Under the pieces are notes generated by a model. The model was not told the DNA's origin and did no database searches. It saw nothing but the letters and a program-made list of their open reading frames with translations. The position numbers and the translations under genes were made by a program. A DNA stretch of 64,000 bases, taken from assembly GCA_009746045.1 (NCBI GenBank), contig RPFO01000276.1, positions 510,694 through 574,693 of the forward strand, written 5' to 3'. Positions 10,188 to 22,100 of this stretch are shown piece after piece. Within the stretch, counting starts at the first letter, position 1. Each line of letters begins with the position of its first letter. This DNA comes from Mesostigma viride. Taxonomy: Eukaryota > Streptophyta > Mesostigmatophyceae > Mesostigmatales > Mesostigmataceae.

Positions 10188-10876
10188 GGAAAGGCGAAGA
10201 AGAAACTCCAGTTCGGTTTCCCCGTGGATCCGCGTCTGGGACTGTGTCCGGAGAGGCCGGCCGTGTTGTTGGCCAGGCCGCGGTCGGCGAACCAGTTGCA
10301 CAACCGGGGGCGGGAGGGGCCTCCCTCCCACCCAACGCACCAGCGCACCAGCCTTACCGTGCGGTCAGCCAGAAAAAACGTACGAAGAGTTGATGGCAGA
10401 GGCGGCGGCTGCGCAGGGGCAGAAGGCAAAACGTCGGGGAGGGGGCAGGCGAGGGGCGGGGCAGGAGACGGAGGGTGCCGACGAACCTGCACAGCCGCAG
10501 AAGGGTGGTGGTCAGGGCAGAGATGCGACGGCCGAAAACCGAATCAGGGACGTTCGGCCGGACGTCCGGATGCGCTTTATGGATGGCGCGAAACTGAGTC
10601 GCGGAGGTTGGAGTTCGAAATGGGTAGACGAGGTGTGCATAAACTGGGAGCACAAGTACCCCAAGAAGGAAGATTTTCCGCTCTTTGGCACCCTCCTGGG
10701 CAAAGAGAGGGAGAAGGTGGTGTTCAGATGGTTTGATGAAGGGCACGACCTCGGTTGGAGTAATGAGTGCGAGCAAAAGTTTCGTTTCCCTCTGAAGTTC
10801 GCTAGAGAACATGTTACTCTCCTGAAGGAAGGCGCCAGCTGGGACAACATTCCTTCATATCGACCTGGCAAGCGAT
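10188..10876 (+). pseudogene. Last exon of the unrecognised protein, frameshifted
   Basis: Begins after acceptor ACGTGCAG (AG at 10186-10187). The first part is Gly/Pro/Ala-rich and moves between frames. From about 10,390 one frame reads cleanly to a stop at 10,876. It encodes a basic linker, then a folded-looking C-terminus with many aromatic residues (GGWSSKWVDEVCINWEHKY, FRWFDEGHDLGWSNECEQKF). No family recognised. The preceding intron (10,047-10,187) is AT-rich and has no hairpin copy. Confidence 0.45.
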
Positions 10877-11103
10877 GATGGGCGAGGACTTTGCACGAAA
10901 TCGCGTTTTGCACGTAATTGCCCACCGCAACGTGGAGAAATGCAGATGTACATAGTAGTTGGATCAGTGACCGTGACTTTGGGCAGTTTAGTAGTTGGGG
11001 TGACGTGTCCAATGTATATATTAAAAATATAATTACTTACAGCAGAGTGAAATCACTCAAACCAAAGCAAACGCCCAGCTATAAACCTATATACAGAGCC
11101 ATG

Positions 11104-11796
11104 TCAAAGCTCTATACTACGATAAGACCAATGGAAACGCCTAACGGGAGGAACCATATAGCCCTGCTGCACCGCAAAATCAGCCCGCGTACGGCGGAGC
11201 ATGATGTCCGCCATGGCCCGAGTCAGCGCCACCGACAAGCGCTGACGCCAATATGACGTCCAGGTCCGCGCCGACCATGGGGCCCGCTGGCCCTCCAGGT
11301 CCAGCCGGTCCTCCCGGAGCCGGCAACACTCCTTGAAGAAGGCGGAGGTCAGGGGCCCCATGGCCCCAAACTCCTCCAGGACAAAGGGCACCACACGATG
11401 GTGCCCGACGTCGCCGTAGGCCAGGAGCTTGGCCCGCTCCGCCCGGTCCGCCGTGTAACCTGCCGTGAGGGAGGCCCCAGCCACGTGGCTAAGAGCCAAG
11501 GGCCGCGCCACCGAAACGTCAATAAGCAGATGCCGGCCACCCCCCTCAAAGTCCAGCACCACGATGTCAGGCCGGTGGTTGGGGGAATAGAAGGCAGCGC
11601 CATCCGCATCCTCGGACCGGATGTTCGCGTGGGGGAAAACCGACCGAATCATGGCGAGCACCACCGTCAGGAGGACAGTGTGCAAATACAAATACCAATT
11701 CTGATTCTGTTGGCCAATGTATATATGGTGGGGCGCGTCCAAGGGGGTCCACGCTGATTGAGCACTTGCATGTGTTCTTTCAACATATTCGGACAT
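11104..11796 (-). pseudogene. Retroelement remnant with restriction-endonuclease-like domain
   Basis: An open minus-strand frame of 230 codons. The convincing part is residues about 60-200: RPDIVVLDF, then LLIDVSVARPL, then ERAKLLAYGD, followed by VVPFVLEEFGAMG. The order RPD...D-V...K resembles a PD-(D/E)XK nuclease core, as in the C-terminal endonuclease of some non-LTR retrotransposons. Arg-rich helices close the protein, which ends in a normal stop. No reverse transcriptase is attached, so this is a 5'-truncated copy. The assignment to a nuclease fold is inferred from motif spacing only. Confidence 0.5.
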
Positions 11797-12340
11797 GTAT
11801 GAAATGAATAAATTGTTTGGACGATTGCAAATTGATTGATTGAAGAATGAGATACCATTATTAATTGAAAAATGTAAAACCTCATTGTGAATTTGTACTT
11901 CAAACTTTCACATGCATGCCCCAAATTGTGCATTTGTGCAGGTTTTAATTATGAGAAGTAGCATTTCTCTACAAATATTGAGAAATTTAGGGGCACTTGG
12001 GGTTGTTGGCCATGTTCATTCATGATAAAATGGACTTTTTATGCTGTAACATCATATTCCACTAGTCCAAAACGCTGCTTTCATGACGTCAAAAGTACCA
12101 GCAATGGCCCTAGGTTGGAGCAGTAGATGTTGGGGACGCCCTGCATTGAAATTATGGCTGGCTTACGTGTAGAGCGACTAGAGGACCTAGACGGCGGGGC
12201 CGGAAACAGCATGCTTGATCAGGGCGTGTGTCTCGAGCCTAACGGGCCGGGAGTGTCTAGTGGTGAGCACCATTGCTGAGATCGCTCTCCCACCATTTAC
12301 GAGGAAATACCCGCAAATGGAAAACCACTGAAAAGGTAGC
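11797..12340. other. AT-rich spacer, nothing recognised
   Basis: AT-rich to about 12,110, then mixed composition. No convincing ORF, RNA gene or repeat is visible between the two retroelement remnants. Confidence 0.5.
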
Positions 12341-12355
12341 TAGTCAGTCATCACG

Positions 12356-13330
12356 TTAGCCATGCCATGATTCCAAACGTCCAAGAACTGCACACGGTGC
12401 AAAGGCAAAAAGCCGGAGGACAGCACTTTCAAATGTGCGGCGGGAACCAAAAGCCCGCGGATGCCAGAAAACATCGTGTTGCTGCAGCGACGCGACGATG
12501 TGGACAACGAATCCAGTGCCAAGCTCGGAACGGCCGAAAAGGAGATCTGGCATCACAGGGTTCAGATGTGCGGAGATACTATGCGATCCAGCCGGTCCAC
12601 GACCTGTTTGTAGAGCTTGTGCCAAGGGGCAGCACCGAACAGATGTGGGTGACGTTGCAAAAAACATCGGACTTGACGGAGCATAATGTCTCGGTCATAG
12701 TCTTTGACCAATAAACGCTGCAAGAGTTCAACAAGAGTCGTGATGAAATCAACACGATAAGAACAAAGACGGGAAAAACGATGTAACTGAGAAAGAACAA
12801 CACCATATTTTGCTGTGTGGGAAAGGAGACTGTGAATATCGGGGTAACGAATAAAAGGAATTTGCTGGTATTTAGGATCCTTGCGCTTATCATAGACAGC
12901 CGTACGCCAGCCCTTCTTGTTATGGGTAATGTTAAGATCGAGGTAATTGCAATGAGTATCCTCCGACGTGAGCTTTAATGTGAGGGACGCTTGCGGGTAG
13001 ATGCCAGGCAGACCAGCGGTGATATACAAATGGGTTGCGAAATCAGGGTTGTCGAAAGCGATGACATCATCAATGTATCGACATGTATGGATAAAACGCC
13101 TGATGAGAACATCATCGTGTGAGGCAATGAGATTCTCCATGAATGCAAGCTCATAAGTGTATAGATAGAGGTTTGCAAGGAGCCCGGCACAGTTAGTGCC
13201 CATAGGGATGCCGATAGCTTGTGGGTATACATGGCCTGCAAAACAAATGAAGGTGTTATCAACAAGATAAGAGATCCAATGAACAAGGTCAGCCAGGAAA
13301 GTATATACACATGACTATGAAAAAAAAATT
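12356..13330 (-). pseudogene. Reverse transcriptase fragment, Penelope-like or related
   Basis: The main open frame is 12,562-13,203 (minus). It starts with MGTNCAGLLANLYLYTYE, then RYIDDVIAFDNPDF, the Y-x-D-D polymerase catalytic motif. A thumb-like part with YLDLNITHNKKGWRTAVYDK follows. Frame changes are needed at both ends: the upstream frame near 13,300 encodes more of the palm, and the downstream frame near 12,560 continues to about 12,360. The GTNCA-type motif and thumb resemble Penelope-like reverse transcriptases, but no GIY-YIG endonuclease is seen, so the clade is uncertain. It is 5'-truncated and broken. Confidence 0.65.
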
Positions 13331-13339
13331 TCCCTTGAT

Positions 13340-14300
13340 GTTATGACGTGTTCTATAAATAGCTTACAACGTAGTATATCGCGTTCTAAAAAAAAAAATA
13401 CGGGTTAATGCATCGAGTATTTAGGAACCAGATAGCTAATTACATCCACCCGACGCAGTCACGTGCTAATTTATTAACAATCCAACTATACACTTGCACA
13501 GCGCAAATTTTTTGCCTCTTTGAAATATTTGCATAGTTCGAGGGCTTATATTGTCGGTATAGTTCTAATATCCCAACGGAGGCATGTTATAATTATTTTT
13601 TTTTTTTAATAGTTCTAATATGTAAGAATTTACGCAGTCACGTGTCTATTAAATAATTAATTAATTAATGTAAGAATGTACATGCTTTTTTACTTACTCA
13701 CTAAATAATTACAACACATATGCATGAATCATAGCGCTTTGTGTGCTTTGTACAACCCAAACCATTCTGGCACTCCCGGTCGTCATCTTGCCGACACCCC
13801 ACCACGCCTCACCTGACCCCCGGCACAGCACACACCTCGTTTCTAGAACGGGCCTACATACCAGGAGGGCGCTGATGCCGTGTAGAGACTCCACACATGT
13901 TAGGGGAAACAAGATGACAACGGCATGTGGTCATGGTACAAGCGCCAAGGGCACCTAGTGGCCTTTACCTGCCCCACACCACAACATCCCAAGCATGCCT
14001 CATCTATTGGCTTAGCACCTGGGCTGCTGCCACTGTCAACATTCTTGGGACAGCCACGCCATTGGTAACTATACAAGGCACCCGCCCAGCAGCGCCCAAC
14101 TGCCCGCCACCCCGCCGTCCTCCGCGGAAAAAATACCTCGCCCCTCCGCTTGTGGACCCTTCGCCTTGCCACCCTTTAACATCATTAAGGTCACCAATGC
14201 AGTAAACCCGCTTTGGTAGAAAGGCTGGAGCAGAGGAGATCCTGGCAGCTGACATGAAAACACATGCCGCGCACAAAGATGTCAAACAGGTTGTTTTAAA
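13340..14300. other. AT-rich spacer with LINE 3'-end debris
   Basis: Contains ACGCAGTCACGTG near 13,455 and 13,632. The second is followed by a TATTAAATAATTAATTAATT tail, matching the LINE 3' ends near 26,390 and 28,170. TCCCAACGGAGG near 13,570 matches another 3'-end family. The remainder to 14,300 has no supported gene. Confidence 0.5.
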
Positions 14301-16155
14301 ATCTGTTTATTGGGAACTTCCTTGTTGCAGATGCCACTTGACCACAAGGGCCCTTTCTTAAATGGATAATGGCAAGTAACCCTATCCCTCACATGTTTGC
14401 GTGCAAGGATGGCAGAAAGCTATCATGGAGACAACATCTGCACATAACTTTTGTCGGAGAAACAAGTATGACAATGGGCAACGTTGCACAACATCGAGGT
14501 GTTACGATGGCATCACGGTATGGTGAGCTCCCTTCATTGACACACGAGTATTGACTGACTGGTTGGAATAAACCAACCGAACAGGATAGAGATGATTGTG
14601 ACTACCAATACAACCGACTAACATGACACAAGCAAGCGATCCATTCTCTCAAAATGATATCGACACACTTTGATTGTGTATACAATATTTTGAACAGACT
14701 TGCAAATCGGTGTATTAAGGATCCGAGCGAATATTGTCACAACAATGCAACAAATGGAGCGGCAATTCCAGGATGAGAGGGAACATCTGCAGGATGCTCG
14801 CTAGCCGCCTGCTTAGCTGCGCCCATCCGGTCTCACCGCTCTTTCTGTCTTGCTGGCAGCGCCAGTAATAACCGAGGCTTGCTTTCCTGTAGCGTCCGCT
14901 CAGCTGGCGAAGTTATCAGCACCTGCGGAGCAGCTCATTTCGAAGTGGCAACACCGCCGTTACGACACAAAGCACCATGGGACCTGCGTCCTGCAATGGA
15001 AAATATTTGCCTAAATATCGTCGTCTTGTGCCCGCACCTTCATGCAGGTTGAAAGAACTTATCATCGTGCGAATATAGTCCGCAACGAGATGTGAAAAGT
15101 GCTGCGCACAACCCGACGGATCTCCTCCACAGCAAAGCCGAAGATTTTAAAGAAACCAATCCTAGCCGCCATTTTCTTGACTGGGCTAGTTTGTCTTGCC
15201 AGCTAGAACTGCAACGCAAGGATTCAGCCGTTTATAGACAAGGAACTGAAATGTCAGACTACTTGACTGGCACTAATGCCGCTACATTCTTTCGGTCCGC
15301 CGCATTCTCTTGCTGTGGAGTTCACTTCATTATGCTAAGCAAACGCCCCCGCTTATGCTTCGCCATAGCGATGGACTTCGACGTTTTCTGCCTTGCGCCC
15401 TGCGCGAACCCTTGCTTGGAAGTTGGCGCGCCTGCAGTTTATTCTGTCATTTGTACTTCCGCACCCAAAATTTACGCACCGAGTCTCATGCTACCCGTTC
15501 AATAGCCTTCGCACGTGCACCTGCTCTGGCGCCCTAGTAGGCGCCACTAGGCTGCGTTTTCCGTTCTGTTCGTCCCTTGTAACGTCGATTCCGGCTCATG
15601 CCGCCGCGTATGCATACGGCATTCGTATTAATCGGCCCACACCGTCCCGTTCGTTCCTTCCATTCGTATTTATCGACGCGTACCGTACCCTAGCGTCACC
15701 CGTCACCCGTCACCGGGTGTTCCCAACACCGGGTGATTTCCAAAAACCCACCTGGGAAAAAAGTTACCCGGAAAAAAAGTTGCACGCGGGTTGGTTCCTT
15801 GCTCGGACTGCTGGGCGGAGCCAGCGGTTGACGCTAGGGAACGGGTTCCAAAAGATGAATTCCAAAAACCCATATCTCGCTCTTGCTTGCGTGCCCCGTA
15901 AATCGCAGCTGGAAGACACAGTGTTCCTCGGGGGGGTCAAAGCATTGGATGGGCAGACGTCTGGCATGCTCCTTCCACGTGTAGCTGCTCGTGCCATGAA
16001 CAGGTGATTGCGCAGCAGGGCTTTGCGGCTTTAGCGGAGAGCCAGGAAAACCTATCCTTAGCGACTTTCCAGATCTGACGGCAGCGCAAAAACACATGGC
16101 TACTTAAGGCATAGAGCAGCTTACAGATGAGGCCCTCCAGATAGTGTAGGTGGCG
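14301..16155. other. Upstream region of the TPR/beta-helix gene, nothing named
   Basis: Moderate GC and short ORFs with no recognisable protein. Near 15,700 there are short direct and inverted repeats (CGTCACC three times, then CACCGGGTG twice). This stretch should contain the promoter and 5'UTR of the gene starting at 16,156, but I cannot identify a core promoter element. Confidence 0.4.
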
Positions 16156-19100
16156 ATGGCCTCGACGCCTCGATCCCGTGGCAATGCGCTTTTCAAGGCT
16201 TCTGATTTCGTCGGAGCAGCGGCTGCTTACACAGAAGGGATCTCGACCCAGCTCTCCGAGCAAGTTTCCAAGCTCCAGCAGTCCTTTGCCTCCTTGGGAC
16301 TCACCTCTGGCTCAGCACGAAATGGCTCTGCTGAGGGAGCTTGCCGCCGCCGTGTTGCAAGCGGCAGCAGCAGTGACAGCAGCTGCACCGCGATCGTCCA
16401 CTCGGCTGGGGACAACGCGGTTCTTATCCAGGCGGCGAAAGCCTCCGACGCCGAGGAGCAAACGCTGCTGCTGAGCAACAGAGCAGCCTGCCACCTGGAA
16501 ACGGGGAACCTGGCCGCGGCTGCAGCCGACGCCCTTGCCGCGCTGACGCTTGCGCCATGCAACCCCAAGGCATACTTCCGCCTCGCTCGTGCCCTCCCTC
16601 GGGACGACCCCGCCGCCGCCCCTGTCGTTGCAGCAGCTGTCGTGCTTCAGCCGCCAGGCCAGCGCGGCGAGTCTCTGGGGAGCCTCTACGCCGAGGTGCG
16701 CCAGGCAGGGCACGCCGAGCATGCAGCCGTGCATGCCATGGTGGAGGCATCCGGTTTGTCACGAGCTGCCGTCGACGACGGGACCTACACCAGCACCGGC
16801 GCCGTTGTGCGGCTGCAGCTACCCGGCGACCTGGCCCTGATTACATGCGTGGGCAGCGCCCTGGAGCTCGACATGGCCTTGCGGCGCAGGGCGGAGGTGG
16901 TTGTGCTGCGACCCGGCGCCGCGTACTACTCAGCAGCCGCGTTCTCAGACTGCCGGCACTCCTTCTCCCTCGTCGGCCTAGGACCCGGTGGGGTTGAGCT
17001 GCGGGCGCAGGGGCCAAGCCACGCGCTGTGGCTGATGCAGCCCGCTCATGTCACCTTGGTGAACCTGAGGCTGCGGGGGGGCGGCCACGGAGCCGCCGCG
17101 TGCTTGTCGGATCCTGGGGCGGTGCTCCAGCTTAGCCGCTGCCGAGTGGAGGACTACCCAGAGGTGGCGGTGCTCGTGGTGGGGGGGAGGGCCAAGATGG
17201 ACTGCTGCACCTTCACACGTACTGCCAAGCAGGCGGTCGAGGTACGGCAGTGCGCTAGCTGTGTAGTTCCGCTTTTGCTTCCATGATTGTTTGACTAGGA
17301 TGTCATGCGGTTGTTCTCCAGGCTCGACACGATGTGTGTGCTCTGGGTATCAGATACTGCACGGTGGCACATACGATGACGTACCTGCATGCATGGGATG
17401 GTGTGTGTGCTACCGGCACCTGCTGTCGCCAAACTTGGTGGTGGCTAATGCGACCCGTTTTGCACTTCCTGTTTGGGCTCTTGAGCACATCCTGTAGCAC
17501 ATTCTTTAGCACAACCTTTAGCAGCACATCGCATTGCACATCGTTTAGCACATTCTTTAGCACAACCTTTAGCAGCACATCGCATTGCACATCGTTTAGC
17601 ACAGTCTTTAGCACAACCTTTAGCAGCACATCCTTGAGCACATCCTTTCTGTTTGGGTTCCTTAACACACCCATGAGATGCAGGGGTAAATGTTGATGGA
17701 TGGTGGCGGATGGCAGACACAAACAGGAAACACACATCATAGCTCCTGTGCAGTCGTCCTTGTGGCAGAGGTGCACCGGAAAGCACAGCCTTCTTGTGGT
17801 TCAATGAAGGCAAATCGCGTAGCCCCAGGTGCTGACGTGGCGGCTGAGCTCTCAGGGTTAGTCCTCTTGCAGCACCTGGTTCCATGTCCCTGCTCGCACG
17901 TGCTTGGTTTTCTTGAAGGATGCTTTGTGCCCCTCTGGTTGCTCGCTGGCATGTTACCTGGCCAGGTGCGCGAAGGGGGCGAGCTGTTGGCCAGGCAGCT
18001 GACCATCACAGACTGCCATCAAGGCCTCAGCGCCTACGGTGGCGCGCGCCTGCTGCTGCTGCAGGTGGGTGGTGGACTCTGTGAGTGCCAAATCACAGCT
18101 CCCGTAAGTTAAAAACAAATTTCTTTGTGTGTGATTGTTGCCTGCTTCCTTGTGTGTGACTGCCTGGTTCCTTATGTGCGAGCGCCTGTCTTCTACTGTG
18201 TGATATCGTGTGTCAGTACCTGCGGACAACGTGCCGGCTCTGTTGAGCTCTACGAGGCATTGCTTGCTTGATGATGCTTGGATGGGTCGGTGGCGCACAC
18301 GTGAGAAAACCCAAAGCCTAGCGGATTTGTGTGCCTCGCAGGTCTGATGCAGCTGCAGTCGGTCCTGCTGATGTGGTTTCTCCCTTGGCACACCATCTCG
18401 AGTTGTTGGGTCGAGCTCCACAGAATGCCCTTAACGCCTACTTGCCCGCTCTGACCTGCGTACCCTGTCTGCCTTACACACCCTTCGCCGGTATCCTCTG
18501 CACGTCGTCGTTGCTCCAGATCCTCTGCAGCTCGTTGTTGCTTCACGTCCTCAGCATGGCCGCCCCTGGACCTAGCTTGTCTTCTCCGGCGGTCCTTGGT
18601 CCCTCAACTCCCTCCTGTCCCTTCCCCCTCCTGCGCCTGTACCTCGTCCATATCTCATGTGCCATGCCATGCCCATCCCTGCCCCCCTGTCCTTCACCCC
18701 TCCCAGGATCGTAGCGTCACCTTGACGCAGCGGTGGTGGACCTGCACTCCTTTTTGGCTACTCTTCTTTCCCCCCCACCCGCCCTCACCCCACCCCTGTG
18801 CATCGCCCATCGCCGCCCCGCCCCGCCTGGCCCTGCCCTGCACACCTTCCTTGCTCCTCTCCCAGGACTGCATCACCAGTCGCTGCCGCGTCACGTGGCG
18901 TGTGGTCGTTTCTTGCTCTCTCGCAAATCGCGGGGCCCGGACCGAGGCCCTTCTCATCTCTTTCTTCTCACCCCATCCAGCCAGTGTACCTGCGCCCCGT
19001 CACGTCATCCTTTCCCCCCCAGGACTGCACCATCCAGCGCTGCCGCAAGGAGGGCGTGCTGATCGCGGGCAACTTCAGCAACGCTGCCACAGATATGCAG

Positions 19101-22100
19101 GCGATGCTCCTGCACTTCCGCAAGCCCCAGGGCGCACCCCCCGACTCAACCGTCGGGCGGGAGGTGTCCAAGGCAGCGCACGCCTGGGGCAAGCAAATGG
19201 GCATTGCGCTTACGGCCGTGTTGCTGGGGTGCACCATCCGCGGGTGTGGCCAGTTTGGCGTCTCGGCAGACACCGGGGCAAGGGTCATTATTCAGGTCGG
19301 TTGATGTCGATTGATTTCGGTGGATTTTGGTAGATTTTGGTCATTTTGGTGGATTCTGTTGATTTCAGTTGATTTCGGTTGATCTTATCGGATTTCGTTT
19401 GATTTCGTTTGATTTCGTTTGATTTCGGTTGGATTTCGGTTGAATTCGGTTGAATTCGGTTGAATTTGGTTCGGTTGAATTCGGCTGAATTCGGTTCGGT
19501 TGAATTCGGTTGAATTCGGTTCGGTTGAATTCGGTTGAATTCGGTTCGGTTGAATTCGGTTGAATTCGGTTCGGTTGAATGCGGTTGAATTCGGTTCGGT
19601 TGAATGCGGTTGAATTCGGTTCGGTTGAATTCGGTTGAATTCGGTTGAATTCGGTTGAATTCGGTTGACAAATACTGCACCAGTGACCCGAAGCTGCTGC
19701 TCTAGCAACTTTGTTATGCATATGCGGGGCTGGGCGAGAATCAGTCATCAGGTGGACATCTGATGCAGAGATGTAACGAATAGAAGCCAGTCCGACACCA
19801 ATACACCTTCCAACACCAAGACACCTTCCACCCCGGCGCCTGCCCTGCTGTGCATGCGGATTCCCCAGCTGTATTGGTGCATCGCCAAGCGGTATCCGGT
19901 ATCGAAACCTCCATGTTGCCCGCTGGCAGCGGGAACTCTTGCGCCTGACGTATGCATGTACGCATACCGGGCAGCCCGCAGGATTGCACTGACTAGAGGC
20001 GTTGACACTTAAACCTCTTGTTCTGAATGCCCTTCCATCAGCGATGCCAACTCCACTGTCATCCCAATGCGCATCCTTATCAACACGGCCTGCGCATGCA
20101 CGCATGCAGGGCTGCCTGCTGGAGGCCAACGACCCGTTCAGTGCCTACATCAAGGGCGGCACTGACGCCATCATCGCAGCGTGCCAGCTGCACTACTCGG
20201 GTGCCAAGTCCAAGTCCTCCTGGCAGGGTAACGGGCCCAAGGTGTGGGTGTGGTAGGCGGTGGGGTGGGGCGGGGTGGGGTTGTGGGGCAGGCATTGTAG
20301 CCGCAGAATGTGTCAGGGAAGCTGGCCAAGGCGTGTGCGGTGGTGTGATGGGGGGCGCAGGCAGGGGAACACACACAGGGCGTAGTCCTGCATGGCGTAG
20401 TCCTGCATGGCGTAGTCCTGCATGGCGTAGTCCTGCATGGCGTAGTCCTGCATGGCGTAGTCCTGCATGGCGTAGTCCTGCATGGCGTAGTCCTGCATGG
20501 CGTAGTCCTGCATGGCGTAGTCCTGCATGGCGTAGTCCTGCATGGCGTAGTCCTGCATGGCGTAGTCCTGCATGGCGTAGTCCTGCATGGCGTAGTCCTG
20601 CATGGCGTAGTCCTGCATGGCGTAGTCCTGCATGGCGTAGTCCTGCATGGCGTAGTCCTGCATGGCGTAGTCCTGCATGGCGTAGTCCTGCATGGCGTAG
20701 TCCTGCATGGCGTAGTCCTGCATGGCGTAGTCCTGCATGGCGTAGTCCTGCATGGCGTAGTCCTGCATGGCGTAGTCCTGCATGGCGTAGTCCTGCATGG
20801 CGTAGTCCTGCATGGCGTAGTCCTGCATGGCGTAGTCCTGCATGGCGTAGTCCTGCATGGCGTAGTCCTGCATGGCGTAGTCCTGCATGGCGTAGTCCTG
20901 CATGGCGTAGTCCTGCATGGCGTAGTCCTGCATGGCGTAGTCCTGCATGGCGTAGTCCTGCATGGCGTAGTCCTGCATGGCGTAGTCCTGCATGGCGTAG
21001 TCCTGCATGGCGTAGTCCTGCATGGCGTAGTCCTGCATGGCGTAGTCCTGCATGGCGCAGTCCTGCATGGCGTAGTCCTGCATGGCGTAGTCCTGCATGG
21101 CGTAGTCCTGCATGGCGTAGTCCTGCATGGCATAATGTGTTTCTACTTTGTGGACTCCTGCAGGGTGCTGTGCCGTGCGGTGTAGGGTGTCCAGTCCTCG
21201 TGCAGCCCCTGGCATCGCACACTTGTTCTCGGCACCCTCGCACACTGTTTGCAAAGCAGCACCATACAGTCCGGGCGTCGGATTGGTGGCCGATGCAGCC
21301 CTGCAGCTTTTCATTCCGTAGCGGTCCTGCTGGTCGAGGTTTTGGCTCTGTAGTCGAGGCATCGAGCCTCTTGGCCACAGCAGATCTTGCTAGCTGTTCA
21401 CTTGTTCTCGAGAACTAGAGTTGCGATCCTACATGCGGGCATATACTCGGGCGTCAAGACACCTTGTCGGTGCCGCCTATTGTAGATCGCCCACCCGCGT
21501 ACATTGCACGCATGTGTTCTAAACGAGCTGCCTGTCGTGCCATCCTGCCGAGCGCCTGACCAGGCACGCCAGACCGGCATCGAGGTGGCGGTCAACTACC
21601 ATGGCTGCGTGGAGGTGGTAGGCAACGCCTTCGTGGGCCCCGAGGAGCTTGCCATATCGGAGTTGAGCACAGCCGATAATGCTCTCAAGGTAAGGTCCAT
21701 GTGCGGTTGTGCTTGTACTGTTCCTACTCTTCATGGCTCTGCCCTGTGCCACGCCCAGACATGATCTATTTTATGCACGTCCAGTCATGATCTATTTTCC
21801 GCTTACATGCACGCACGGCGATTGCAGCCTTGTGTCATGGTGTGCGCCTCCTTTCGCTCGCATGGTTGATGGATGCTGTGTGGGTATGCCTCGCACACAC
21901 ATGACGCCGTGGTGTCTGGCGTCTCGCGTTTCCATGGCGCATGCGGGCCAGGCAAAGATTGGCAGCAAGGCGATGGGCATCTGGTCCCGCCCCGTGATAG
22001 CGCAGCGCAACAGCCACCACGACCCCTCCGACTGCGCGCACCTACCCTCCCTGGAGTCGCTCGTTGACACCCTGCCCACACGCCTCCGCATCCATGGGGG

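Noticed and set aside
600-10900. Integrated giant virus or virophage
   Set aside because: Compact ORFs, hairpins and a MYND finger suggested it, but no capsid, packaging ATPase, polymerase or other viral hallmark gene is visible, and the introns are spliceosomal-type. Kept only as a possibility in the findings.
15092-15505. ORF of 137 codons upstream of the TPR gene
   Set aside because: Composition is unremarkable, no domain is seen and there are no supporting splice signals; it is probably chance.
20027-21418. Long ORFs on both strands through the 15-bp array (up to 463 aa)
   Set aside because: A 15-bp unit without a stop keeps several frames open. The region lies in an intron between two well-supported exons.
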